Assembly (NCBI RefSeq): GCF_026262505.1
Contig: NC_067207.1
Coordinates: forward strand, 26,380,082-26,444,081
Length of the DNA: 64,000 nt
Reading direction: 5' to 3'
From: Trichomonas vaginalis G3
Taxonomy: Eukaryota; Parabasalia; Trichomonadida; Trichomonadidae
A model generated the notes under the pieces. It did not search any database. It was not told the origin of the DNA and saw nothing but the letters and a program-made list of their open reading frames with translations. Below, piece after piece: positions 38,658-48,333 of this stretch. Positions within the stretch are counted from its first letter, which is position 1, and each line of letters begins with the position of its first letter. Position numbers and translations under genes: made by a program.

Positions 38658-39458
38658 ATGAATTTTACAAAACCTCCGTTACCGTTCTTTGGAAATAAGA
38701 GTAAATGTAAAGATATTATATTGAGAGAACTTAAGAAACTACCGAATGGTCTAACATTTGTAGATTTGTTCGGTGGAAGTTTCTATATATCCCATTTGTG
38801 CCATACTGTATTTCCTGACTCAAAGATTATATGCAATGACTTCGACAACTATATGAACCGTCTCAAACATATTCCAGACACTAACAAAATATTGAAAGAG
38901 TTAAAAGAAAAGATACCTATAGGTAAGATGGAACGTATACCATTAGATAAGAAAAATATTGTGAGAGAGGTTTTGAAAAAAGCAGAATATATAGACTGGG
39001 ATAGTATATCTGCTAGACTATTATATAGTGGTTCTATAAGAGTTCATGACATTGAAACACTTATGTCAAAAGTTTTATATCTCAACTATACAAATGTTTT
39101 CAAAGAGGACATAGAAAAATATATTGAGGGTATAGAGTTTGTGAGATGTCATTGGACAGAGTTGTATGAAAAATATAAAGACAAGGAAAATGTTTTCTTT
39201 ATGGTGGACCCACCGTTCTATAACACATGGGATTTTCAATACCAAGTAGACTGGACTTTGAGAGACTCTTTAGAAACTTTAGACGTTTTACATAACCATC
39301 CATGCTTTTACTTTACATCCGATAAAAGTGGTTTGGAAACCGTTATGAGATGGTTAGAGGACATACATGACTATGAGTTTAGATATGACAAGATAGAATA
39401 TGAGAGAGGTCCTATAAACTGGAGAAAGTGTCACAATAAGAAATTTTATGGTAAGTAA
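38658..39458 (+). CDS. Dam-like adenine-N6 DNA methyltransferase (element B)
   Basis: 266 residues; the frame looks whole. The N-terminus reads KPPLPFFGNKSKCKDIILRE, the D12/Dam-type start with the S-adenosylmethionine loop. VDLFGGSFYISHLC is motif I, and VFFMVDPPFYNTWDF contains the catalytic D-P-P-F/Y motif. These place it in the D12-class N6-adenine methyltransferases. Trichomonads are known for abundant 6mA and for such enzymes derived from Mavericks. The gene is the first after the terminal region and is immediately followed by a small membrane-type frame. Confidence 0.85.
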   Translation: MNFTKPPLPFFGNKSKCKDIILRELKKLPNGLTFVDLFGGSFYISHLCHTVFPDSKIICNDFDNYMNRLKHIPDTNKILKELKEKIPIGKMERIPLDKKNIVREVLKKAEYIDWDSISARLLYSGSIRVHDIETLMSKVLYLNYTNVFKEDIEKYIEGIEFVRCHWTELYEKYKDKENVFFMVDPPFYNTWDFQYQVDWTLRDSLETLDVLHNHPCFYFTSDKSGLETVMRWLEDIHDYEFRYDKIEYERGPINWRKCHNKKFYGK

Positions 39459-39680
39459 ATGTGGTTTGAAATAGGACTACTTGTTTTAGGTTTTTCCATT
39501 GTGTCATTTATTTATTTGACGTGGCAGAAAGATATAGAGAATATGAAGATGAACCAATGTCTGCAAATGTTCAGCATATGTACTCGTAAGAGATATTTTT
39601 ATCTAATATTAAATGGACGCACAGAACTTAGCGAATGCACAGCAACCTGGACAACCAAACCCAGAGAATATTCCAAATGA
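39459..39680 (+). CDS. Small single-pass membrane-type protein (element B)
   Basis: Starts at the ATG directly after the methyltransferase stop. The N-terminus (MWFEIGLLVLGFSIVSFIYL) is a membrane segment or signal anchor, followed by a short polar tail. It overlaps the next frame by about 70 bp in a different phase, as is common in compact viral genomes. Function unknown. Confidence 0.45.
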   Translation: MWFEIGLLVLGFSIVSFIYLTWQKDIENMKMNQCLQMFSICTRKRYFYLILNGRTELSECTATWTTKPREYSK

Positions 39681-39924
39681 AGTTAGAATACAAACTGCAA
39701 TGGCAAACTATGGTCAAGTGCCAACAGATGTACAAATGCAAACTGCCATGTCAAATGACGCTGCGTTAGGTTTGCCACCATGGTATGCAAATATGAGATG
39801 GAAAGAGTTTTATACAAACCCTGAAGTGGGATATAAACAACTTTATGCAGATGACGCGAACACAGGAGTTGACCCAGAATATGTTTCTACCAGAGGAGAA
39901 ACAGAATGTATGAGCTCCAGTTAA
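39613..39924 (+). CDS. Element B protein of unknown function, 103 residues
   Basis: Glutamine/asparagine-rich N-terminus (MDAQNLANAQQPGQPNPENI), then two copies of a Q-T-A-M-x-N motif and the text LPPWYANMRWKEFYTNPEVG. No known family; likely a small virion protein from its position. Confidence 0.4.
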   Translation: MDAQNLANAQQPGQPNPENIPNEVRIQTAMANYGQVPTDVQMQTAMSNDAALGLPPWYANMRWKEFYTNPEVGYKQLYADDANTGVDPEYVSTRGETECMSSS

Positions 39925-39992
39925 AGAATGCTATGGAACTCAACAGGAAACGTAAGAGACTAGGTGGACATTAGATTTTTACATATAGTAAA

Positions 39993-40233
39993 ATGGGTTT
40001 CTTCAGTAGTATTGGAAACTTCTTCAGAAGAGTTGGAAGAGGTATATGGAATGAATAAAAACCGTAGGAAGAGGAATTTGGAACGGAGTCAAAAATATTG
40101 GTAAAAGGTAGGTCAGTTTGTTGGTATTATACCTAAAGACCCTGAACCAGAAGAACAAGCTCCTGTTATACAACAGCCTGAACCTGCACCACAGTCTAGT
40201 TGGCAACCAAATCCAACACCTCAACCGTATTAA
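39993..40233 (+). pseudogene. Amphipathic pVI/pX-like small protein region (broken)
   Basis: Begins MGFFSSIGNFFRRVGRGIWN, an amphipathic, arginine-rich helix with a Gly-Phe start typical of small Polinton virion proteins. The following stretch is basic, then proline/glutamine-rich. Interrupted at least once. Comparable in style to the MAAG proteins of element A. Confidence 0.45.
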
Positions 40234-40239
40234 AAAATT

Positions 40240-41100
40240 ATATTTTTACCGTTCGATAGTAGTTGTATATGAAACTAAGTTCTAAGTAAAACGCATGGTA
40301 TAATGGAATTATTCTTTTTCTTCCATCTGTAGTAAACCATACTTGAAAGTCTGAAATACTTCCACTTGGTGGTTCGTATAACTTGTAGGTTTTTCGTAAA
40401 AGTCATTTGCCAAGCATAAGAAAGAGTTTTGGCGCCAGAAAATGAAGCATGAACAATAATAGCAGCTGGGTCGAAAACATCTTTAAATAAAATATGGTTC
40501 ATCTCTTGCATATCGACTGTAAATATTTGCTAAAGGAAGTTCGACTTTCTGATTTAACATTCTTTGCAAATAATACCATGACATTGCAGTGAATTCTGTA
40601 TATATTTGTTCGTCTTTCTTTGGATTGTCTTCGTAGATTTGAAATGACACTTGTGAATTTTGTTTGTCATATACAATTCTCACATAAAGTGTGCTCTCGT
40701 ATTTGCATATTCATCAGCATATTTTGCATAACATGAATTTATTTTATCTTCTATATTTTTTAAACGCAGTCTGTAGAGAAGATGAAAGGTCAACTTGTAT
40801 TAGCTCAATTTCTTCCCACATTTTTCGTTTCCCTTCAGATATATAATCTATATGAAACCTTACAATAAATGGAAAACTTTTATCTTCTACAGACACAAAC
40901 TTCATTCTACGAAAGCCAATAGCTTTTGTGACAGATGGGTCTCTTAGCCATCTTAATGGGTAGTCAAAACGATAGCCTTCATGCTTTACGGTCTCTGTCT
41001 CAAACTTTTGACCGACATTAGTAAAAAGTTCATCTAATGGTTTAGTTGTAGCAACTCTTGAATTTTCTTTTTCTATTGAAGCATATTTTATCTAGAATAA
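40240..41100 (-). pseudogene. Unknown element B gene, first of a related pair (broken)
   Basis: Minus-strand frames contain FDYPLRWLRDPSVTKAIGFR and then SFPFIVRFHIDYI. The D-Y-P-x-R-W-L-x-x-P-S pattern recurs at 42,950-43,640, so two related genes flank the fibre gene. The beta-rich text would suit a structural protein, but I cannot name it. Several breaks. Confidence 0.4.
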
Positions 41101-41102
41101 AA

Positions 41103-42880
41103 ATGTCAAATGAAACAGCGTCTATGAGAGAAATACAACACAACCGACAACTCATTATGCAAGCTCTAAATAAGAACACAACAAACTTTTCAAACTATTC
41201 TAAGATATCTGAGTCATTGAAAGAAGGAAACTTAAAACTGACATTAAACCCAATGACAGATGAGTTTCTGTTTCAAGACAATAAGAACCATACTGTCTGT
41301 ATAAATCCAACAAAAGGAACTTTAAACGAGAAACCTATAAATGAACTTCTTTGAAAACAGATGTTGACAACAAAGCTGACAAAGAATATGTAGACGATGC
41401 AATAGCAAAAGAAGAAGAAAGAGCTACAATGCTTATGCAACAAAGAACATACTCATCCTGAACTAGCAGACAAAACATATGTTGACAATAAAATGTCAAG
41501 TGAAGTGACGAGAGCTGAAAACGAATATTCTAAAAAGACTCATACACATTCTATATCTGAAATAACAGACTTACAAGAAACCTTAAACAGTAAAAGTGCC
41601 GTTGGACATACACATACCATTGCAAATATTACAAACTTACAAGAAACCTTAAACAGTAAAAGTGCCGTTGGACATACACATACCATTGCAAATATTACAA
41701 ACTTACAAGAAACCTTAAACAGTAAAAGTGCCGTTGGACATACACATTCTATATCTGAAATAACAGACTTACAAGAAACCTTAAACAGTAAAAGTGCCGT
41801 TGGACATACACATACCATTGCAAATATTACAAACTTACAAGAAACCTTAAACAGGAAAAGTGACGTTGGACATACACATACCATTGCAAATATTACAAAC
41901 TTACAAGAAACCTTAAACAGTAAAAGTGCCGTTGGACATACACATTCTATATCTGAAATAACAGACTTACAAGAAACCTTAAACAGGAAAAGTGACGTTG
42001 GACATACACATACCATTGCAAATATTACAAACTTACAAGAAACCTTAAACAGGAAAAGTGCCGTTGGACATACACATACATCTTCTGAAATAACAGACTT
42101 AAACGTTAGCCTTGAAAAGAAAGCAGATAAAACATATGTCAATGAAATATACCAAAGTTTAGTTGGAACAAAAAATATTGAAACTATTGTTGGTGACTTT
42201 TCTGTCAATGAAGAAAACAAATATTTTAGATGGGAGTTTGTACAGTCCTTAAGAAATGGTATACGGTATAAACTCATTCCGAAAAATAACAATGAAATGT
42301 ATGTAAGCTATAAAAAGAACGATGGTACACAAGTTAAAGTTCCATTAGACAACAACTGCTACTTAAACTTCTATGGAGACGAACAAAAGAAATATTTAAG
42401 AGTTTATGAAATGGCAGATATGACATTGCCTGACCCAGCTCCAGCACCATACTATTATGACTATGGAGATGACGTTAGAACACCACATGTAGATGAACAA
42501 AAGCTAACATTATATTTAGATTTTTATAGATATAAAAGATATAATGCAATAGAAAAAACGAGAATAGTATACTATTATGAAGATGACAGAAATAAATATT
42601 ATAGTCAAGACTTTACCTACCCTGAAAACATAAGATTATATTTATAAAAAATATTCTGACACAAACCAGAAGAAACCTGAAATAGTTGCACTATATTTTA
42701 AGTTCAAAAGAGACAATCCTATAATATCTCATATGTTTGATTTAATGAACCCAGTAGGTTCTATTTATACATCTATGGAAGCAAGAGGTCCTCAAGTAAT
42801 GTTTGGTGTTGGTGCATGGGAACAAATAGTCGACAGGTTTTTGTATTGTGCAAACTCTTCAAGAGAGATAACTTGAAATC
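41103..42880 (+). pseudogene. Phage-like fibre of element B (broken)
   Basis: Starts near 41,103 (MSNETASMREIQHNRQLIMQ). The stalk has nine or so repeats of the kind GHTHTIANITNLQETLNSKS, the H-x-H-x-x-x-x-I-x-x-L pattern found in phage tail fibres. The region ends with VGSIYTSMEARGP and WEQIVDRFLYC, the same baseplate-type head motif as in element A. It probably served attachment. Interrupted a few times. A matching head fragment lies at 48,113-48,333 in the opposite orientation. Confidence 0.7.
41550..42090 (+). repeat. Coding tandem repeats in the element B fibre
   Basis: A 63-bp unit (21 codons) repeated about nine times, recognisable by ACTTACAAGAAACCTTAAAC. Two versions of the middle alternate: one encoding HTIANITNLQ and one HSISEITDLQ. 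Copies are nearly identical at DNA level, which points to recent expansion or conversion. Confidence 0.85.
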
Positions 42881-42949
42881 AGAAACTGTTACTAGGTGGT
42901 TCGTAGAATTTAGAAAGCACAAGTCATAAAATCTTACAATACAAAGATA

Positions 42950-43640
42950 ACTATTGTTGCTTGAACTGAAACTTGCATGACACATGAACATTTTGAGGGT
43001 CAAAACACGTTTCTATAACTGTCAAATCTGTTGGTGGGCGTATAAATTTAAACGGACCGTCAGGTGGTAATGGTTCGTTCTGGTTTAGTAACCGAAGAAA
43101 TTGTGCGCCCAAGAACGTTTGTCTACTTCCCAAAATAAAAACTGTGTACTTCTTGAGGGTTAATTTCAATCCTTTGAAATGAAACGGTGGAATTCATTCT
43201 TGTTGTATTCTAGTTTTAGATAGTATGTTCCATTTAGTAAAAGAGTCGTATTTTTCTTGAAATTCCCAGTAGTATTTGTTTAATTTGAGTTTGAAAGTCA
43301 TTTAGAGTTTTCTCAAGACTTTCGTCTGAACGAACTGTAAAGATTCTCATTTCGTCAAATTTGTCTATAGACCATCAGAACCTTCATACTGCCGAACTAT
43401 GAAAAATACTGCGAACATAAATGCGTTAGTTCTTTTGAAAACAAAACTCTTTCTAAATCCTATTGGCCTTTGCATCTGAAGGACTTTGAAGCCAACGAAT
43501 TGGATAGTCACCTGTAAGTACGGATGAAATTTCTTCCATCTGAAATAGTCTACCGGCGTTTGTAAAAGATATAGTCTAACGGTTTTGTACTGCTACTTTT
43601 GTTCTTTGTTTTTCAACCTGAAACATTTAATATATGTAAA
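42950..43640 (-). pseudogene. Unknown element B gene, second of a related pair (broken)
   Basis: Contains GDYPIRWLQSPSDAKA, resembling FDYPLRWLRDPSVTKA of the first gene, and ends in text reading GAQFLRLLNQNEPLPPDGPF. Broken several times. Duplication of a virion-type gene around the fibre is the simplest reading. Function unknown. Confidence 0.4.
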
Positions 43641-43819
43641 AATATACTGTTTTTAAAAAATGTTTTAAAATGGTATGCAATGTTTTACTTCATTGCAATG
43701 TTTTACTTCATGCAATGTTTTATTTCTGTGCCGTCTTCAAGTATACCCCAGTACTTCCTTTTCGATATTACATGAACTTCGGAAAATACCTTATCTAGCT
43801 TAAACCACACAATCTTTTC

Positions 43820-45861
43820 ACTGACCAGCCCATTTCAATTGAGTTTGTTATAGCCTTCTTCGTTCGTCCACTGAGTTGGGTCAATGTTCTCATAGTAAAC
43901 CTTCACTTTGATTTGACTTCGGAGGAAGAATTTGTTGTAGTTGTCAAGGACTGCCTTTGCGAACTGAGATAGGACCAATGTTCGACAATAGGTTTTTAAA
44001 TGTGGGTTACTAAAGCCACTTTGACCTTGAGTGAATTCGTACTTCAAACAAAAGGAGAAAACCTTTCAACAAAGTTGTCGACCTTCTCATAATGTTTACT
44101 CTTCATCTCTTGAGGTTTCTTAATGGAATATCCCCATGTCGAATTCATAAGCAATTTGAGTGTCATTGCAAGTTTGGGGTTTGAAGCTTTCTAATATCAT
44201 ACAGTTGTTGTATGACTTTTCCCAACTGTATAGTTCCTTCCTGGGAACTCACCGTCTTCGTTTGGAATTCCAGTTGGAATATATTGGACAATACCTTCAT
44301 GTACGTCAGCGTTAAGGTCGACATAGTATATCTTTTCATATGATCAAATGTCGCAACCAATCGGTCCAGTTTCGTGAAATTCAAGTGAGTCTCTTATCTT
44401 CTGAGAAACTTCTCCTGTTATCTCATAAACATCGTCGAAGCAACTGTTTCATATAAAACCTTCTGACCTAACTCAGATGCTCTCCAATACAATTTGACGT
44501 CAATTGGATGTCTCAATGGAAGTTTTGTTTATAGCATCTTGAAGTTCTTGCAACCTCATTGGAAGTTCTTCTGGTTCAGGTTGGTATCCGAACAATCCAA
44601 CTCCTTGTGGAACTGTGTACTTCTTTTGTGCTATAAACTTTGTCTGGAACAACTTTTGGTCTTACCACAATGAAAAGTTTGTTTCGTCTTTTGGTACAAA
44701 AGTTTCTGTCAGCTTGTCATCTGGAATTGGTTCCAACAAGCCTTTCTCGAAAAGAATGTTAACAGCTCTGACAATGTTGCACTTGCCTTTTCCGAACAAT
44801 GGGTTTGTAAGACTTTCGTTCAACATGAAGTGGTTGTGGACAATTGCAATCTTCAACCATGGCAATTTGAAGTCAACAACATAGTCGTCATGTGAAGAAC
44901 CTTTCTCAGTCGGTATGTTGACTCGGATATTGACATTTGCCAACGGTGCAATTTTTGACAATTGACCTCTGAGAATGTACCTTGTCTTCACACATGACTC
45001 AAGATACTTCATTTTCTCATCTGTAACAAGACCAGAGTTCCTGAGACATGTAAGAATACAAGGTTCATTGACAATTGTTTCAATTGAATTGTAAATTCCA
45101 TACCTTGTCAAGTCAATGTCAGACTTATTTCTGAAGGGGAAGTATCCAGCATGTTGTCTGACTGCTTGAGGGTTAGGTTGGTACCATTCGAACTTGACAC
45201 TTGCAATTCCTTCAATTGCATTCAAAATGTCTGAGTCGGAGTCAAACATTTGTTCTCTCTTTGTAGTCTTGAAAGCGTCAAGAAGTTGTGCGGCTGTTGT
45301 GACATTGCCATGTGCATAGTAAATATGACCATCTAAATCTGTTACGGTTAGTCTGAGATTGTATCCTTTCTTATTTCCGTCTTGTATGGCAGCAAGTACA
45401 CCCATGAAGCCTTCTTTGTTCTTTCCTTTGTCAAAGTTTACTGTAAAGGTTCGACCAGAAGTAATTTGACTTCTAACTTCACGGTACTTCTCATATGCAT
45501 ATCTTGTTCTTTCCATGGGAGCATGACCATCCTCTGCACTACCTTTTTTCCTTCTCAAAGGATGCAATTGTTCGTCATGTTTCCAGTAGAATCTGGCAAA
45601 GCCGTCGTGTCCTTCAACTTGTGGCTCAGTAACATCGAAAGGCATGTCCATAAGACGTTCTTCTTCTAACCTCTCTAGTCTGTTTGGATAATTTGCACGT
45701 GCTGTTTCCAAATCCATTTCATAGGTCAGACCAGCCAGTTTGTCATAGACTTTTATTGGCTTTCCCTTCCTATATTTAAACTTCTTTGAAACTCTCCAAC
45801 CATATCTTTGCAACTCTGCTTTTATTCTAGCAGACTTTCTATCCATTCTATATGGGGGCAT
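43820..45861 (-). pseudogene. Protein-primed family B DNA polymerase (broken)
   Basis: The N-terminal 399 codons (44,662-45,861) are open and contain RYGIYNSIETIVNEPCILTC, then LRNSGLVTDEKMKYLESC, typical of the N-terminal part of Maverick PolB. Downstream frames show YYVDLNADVHEGIVQYIPTG, like the palm-domain D-x-N/S-x-x-Y-P region, and NPHLKTYCRTLVLSQFAKAV, like the region before the second catalytic aspartates. It would replicate element DNA from a protein primer. Broken many times and incomplete. Confidence 0.65.
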
Positions 45862-45891
45862 TTTTATAAAAATAAAAAAATGTTTTTTTCT

Positions 45892-46113
45892 TTACTTAAC
45901 ATAACCGCCTGCTGCCATAAGTCTTTGACGCCAACCCATACCAGCTAATGAAGGTTGACTTGGTTTAGTTTCCAAACTAAACTTTGGTTTTGGTTTATCT
46001 TCAGTTTTTGGTTTTTCTTCTTCTATCGGTTTTTCGTCACTTTTCGGTTCCTCTGACTTTACCTCACCTGCAGGAACAGTTGTGTCGTCAACATCTTCGT
46101 AAATATCATATGC
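45892..46113 (-). CDS. Acidic/lysine-rich small element B protein
   Basis: From the ATG at 46,113 (MAYDIYEDVDDTTVPAGEVK) it is a highly charged, proline-bearing protein of about 73 residues ending SLAGMGWRQRLMAAGGYVK. Low-complexity E/K/P middle. It lies just upstream of PolB on the same strand. Unknown function. Confidence 0.4.
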   Translation of the reverse strand, partial: AYDIYEDVDDTTVPAGEVKSEEPKSDEKPIEEEKPKTEDKPKPKFSLETKPSQPSLAGMGWRQRLMAAGGYVK

Positions 46114-46210
46114 CATTTGTTTTTGTTTTCCTTTCAACTTTTTGTGTTTGTTGTAAAGTTTAGAATATTTCGACTCTAAGTCAATGAGATGTTCTATAAT
46201 GAACTGTTGG

Positions 46211-46387
46211 TCAGTGAAGAATACCTCCCATCTGTTGTCTCGAAAGCTCCTTAGACTTCAATATTTTATTTGTGAGAGTCTGTTTCTTTTTTGAGATACT
46301 AGCCGTTCCATTTCTATGAAAAGTGACTTTATAGTTAGGGTTTGTATTTCCAGACCTGGCACTTTTATTATTGAATTTTCTCTTCAT
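46211..46387 (-). CDS. Small basic element B protein, 58 residues
   Basis: From ATG 46,387: MKRKFNNKSARSGNTNPNYK, then KVTFHRNGTASISKKKQTLT. Strongly basic, with a likely short beta hairpin. It may be a DNA-binding core-type protein. Assigned by position, length and composition only. Confidence 0.35.
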   Translation of the reverse strand: MKRKFNNKSARSGNTNPNYKVTFHRNGTASISKKKQTLTNKILKSKELSRQQMGGILH

Positions 46388-46479
46388 CTGTAAGTTCTTT
46401 GACAGGTTTTGACAATGGTTCTGAACTTTTTTGTTTGTGGTGTCAAATCTACCGTTTCAACTTCTTCGGTCATTTCATC

Positions 46480-46647
46480 TCAGTAAAAAATTTTAGTTTG
46501 TTTTGTTTTCACTGGTTGTTTAGGTTTTTTAAGTCGGTCTAAAACTTCCTGAGGTATAGGAAGAACTTGACAAACACGTGGTTGTGTAACTGCTGGAAGT
46601 CGACAAATCCATCTTGAGCCCATTTGTCTTAAAGCTGTATTGTTCAT
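46480..46647 (-). CDS. Small element B protein, 55 residues
   Basis: From ATG 46,647: MNNTALRQMGSRWICRLPAV, then a lysine-rich end finishing in KIFY. Its stop lies in TTTACTGAGATGAAATGA, and the same word occurs at the end of the preceding frame, so consecutive small genes are nearly overlapping. Function unknown. Confidence 0.35.
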   Translation of the reverse strand: MNNTALRQMGSRWICRLPAVTQPRVCQVLPIPQEVLDRLKKPKQPVKTKQTKIFY

Positions 46648-46653
46648 TTCATC

Positions 46654-47066
46654 TCAGTAAAAAACTTTACATTCCCACGTTTGAGGGCGTTGAGGTTGGT
46701 TATTGTTTACCCATTGTTGTGCATGGTTATATCCTCTGTTAAAGAATCTTTCACCTTGGTCCATATAGTGCCCTGCTTGGTTATAGTAGTCATTTGCTTT
46801 GTTATAATAGTTTCCTGCTTGTCTTCCTACATTGTCCATCCATCCTTGAACTTTTCCTCTTGTTTCAGGATTTGGAATAAGATTTGTTGCATCTCGTGCT
46901 ACATCCAACCTTTCTGTACAGTTTGTATAATAGGTTGTGCTTTCTCTTTAAGTATACCTAATGTACTCAAAATCTTCCTTCCAACTCCAAATACACCTCT
47001 GGCTATTGTTCCCACTGCGGGCAAAAATCTGGATGCAACTCCTGCTAATGCGCCAAATAAACCCAT
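46654..47066 (-). pseudogene. pVI-like minor capsid protein region (broken)
   Basis: Starts MGLFGALAGVASRFLPAVGT, a Gly/Ala-rich amphipathic start typical of pVI-like minor capsid proteins of Polintons. The C-terminal 84 codons are Asn/Tyr/Gln-rich (NYYNKANDYYNQAGHYMDQG). Interrupted at least once. Divergent from the integrase. Confidence 0.5.
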
Positions 47067-47090
47067 TTCTTATAGGGTAAAAAATGACGA

Positions 47091-48118
47091 ATCCAAACAA
47101 GGACCCCTATGTTTCTAAAGCGACAAAGAAAGCACTCATGATAAAAATCTTTAGTTCAACACCAAATGCTTGTTTATGGATATCTTGGAAAACATTCCGA
47201 GGTATAGAGAAGATGGACCACCATACTGGCTAATATTTGTTGGTCAAAACACAAGATACTGTGAAGCCATACCATTACAGTCCAAAAATATTTTAGATGT
47301 GAAAACTGCTTTGACAATATTCGTTGACAAATACCATCCAAACAAACTAACATCTGACTGTGAAAGTTCTTTCAAATCAGATGATATTAAAAAACTATCT
47401 GCGTTCAAAAAATGTAAACCAATATTTCATTGTCGACCAAAACCATTCTGCTCTTGGTGTCATTGACAGTTGTATAAAAATCTTAAGAGACTTAAACCAA
47501 CCACAAGGTGGTGAGGTAGATGAAATGTCATATGACGACAAATATAGGCACTTCTCCATGGCAAAGATGAGACAAGTTTAATATTTACAATAGCCGTAAA
47601 CAAAAAGGTTTGGGAAACCACTCCCCCGAAGAAATGAAAAACAACCCCGACTTAGAGAAAGACTTTATATTTAACAATTAGTCAAAAGAGACAAACAAGA
47701 AAGAATGCCAGGCTTCAAACTTAAGAAAGGTGACAAAGTAAAAATAGAAATACCTAAACGCGACCCATATGAAAATACTATTGACTATGACAACAATGGG
47801 AACCCGACAGGTACTCACATTCGTGTTCGTAAAAATAGAAGAAAGTATACAAGAGAATATTATGAAGTTTTAGGCAAACATGGCAAAATGTACAGACTGC
47901 AAGCAGAAGATAAAACTACTATTGTCAGACCTCGTTTCAAACTTGTCAAAGTTCAAGGTGGTATACTTTCAAAGACAGTTCCTAACAAATATAAGACAAC
48001 TCCTGACGAATATGCTAAGAAGTTGAAAATGACGACTAAGCAATTCTATACCATGCGTAAACTGTCATGTAAGGTGGCATGTATTCTTTACTTTGTCCGT
48101 TGTTTGCGTATATCCTGA
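47091..48118 (+). pseudogene. Retroviral-type integrase of element B (broken)
   Basis: Contains MDILENIPRYREDGPPYWLI, then FVGQNTRYCEAIPLQSKNIL and a KLTSDCESSF strand: the first two acidic positions of a DDE integrase core in the Maverick arrangement. The C-terminal frame 47,705-48,118 (KKGDKVKIEIPKRDPYENTI, VRKNRRKYTREYYEVLGKHG) is a chromo/SH3-like DNA-binding tail. Broken several times. Plus strand, near the right edge. Confidence 0.7.
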
Positions 48119-48333
48119 AACGAAATGTGTATGGTTTCCTTCCCCTGAGTGTCACTCCAGTAACAATTTATAGCAAACTTAACGTCGTCTTTAACATCAT
48201 ATCCTTTACCTTTTGTCATTCCTGACCAATCCCAATATCTATGCTTATGCCAACCTGCTTGAGATGTACTTAAATCTATGTAGTGACTGTGTGCAGGTAA
48301 ATTTTCACCTGAAATCGTTTACTTCCACCTGTT
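48113..48333 (-). pseudogene. Fibre-head fragment at the right edge of element B
   Basis: On the minus strand: NLPAHSHYIDLSTSQAGWHK, then HRYWDWSGMTKGKGYDVKDD and FAINCYWSDTQGKETIHISF. L-P-x-H-x-H is the hallmark of phage tail-collar heads and matches LPPHTH in the element A fibre. It faces away from the element B fibre gene and stops where Pmp-like DNA starts. Confidence 0.55.

Larger units (their letters stand above)
38347..48333. mobile_element. Element B: fossil Maverick/Polinton
   Basis: The left end is an A-tract followed by a terminal region that also occurs at 58,740 in element C. Inside are an adenine methyltransferase, small virion-type proteins, a repeat-stalk fibre, protein-primed PolB, and a retroviral-type integrase. 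This is the Maverick set known to be abundant in trichomonads. Capsid and ATPase genes are not visible. The right limit is where Pmp-like DNA begins (about 48,333), and no matching right terminal repeat is seen, so the element is partial. A fibre-head fragment lying in opposite orientation at its right edge suggests internal rearrangement. It is broken in many places (of the order of ten to twenty), although the methyltransferase frame looks whole. Confidence 0.85.

Noticed and set aside
41540-42292. 250-codon minus-strand frame over the element B fibre repeats
   Set aside because: Mirror frame of the 63-bp tandem repeats; its Cys/Val-rich repeats are a by-product of the plus-strand coding repeats.
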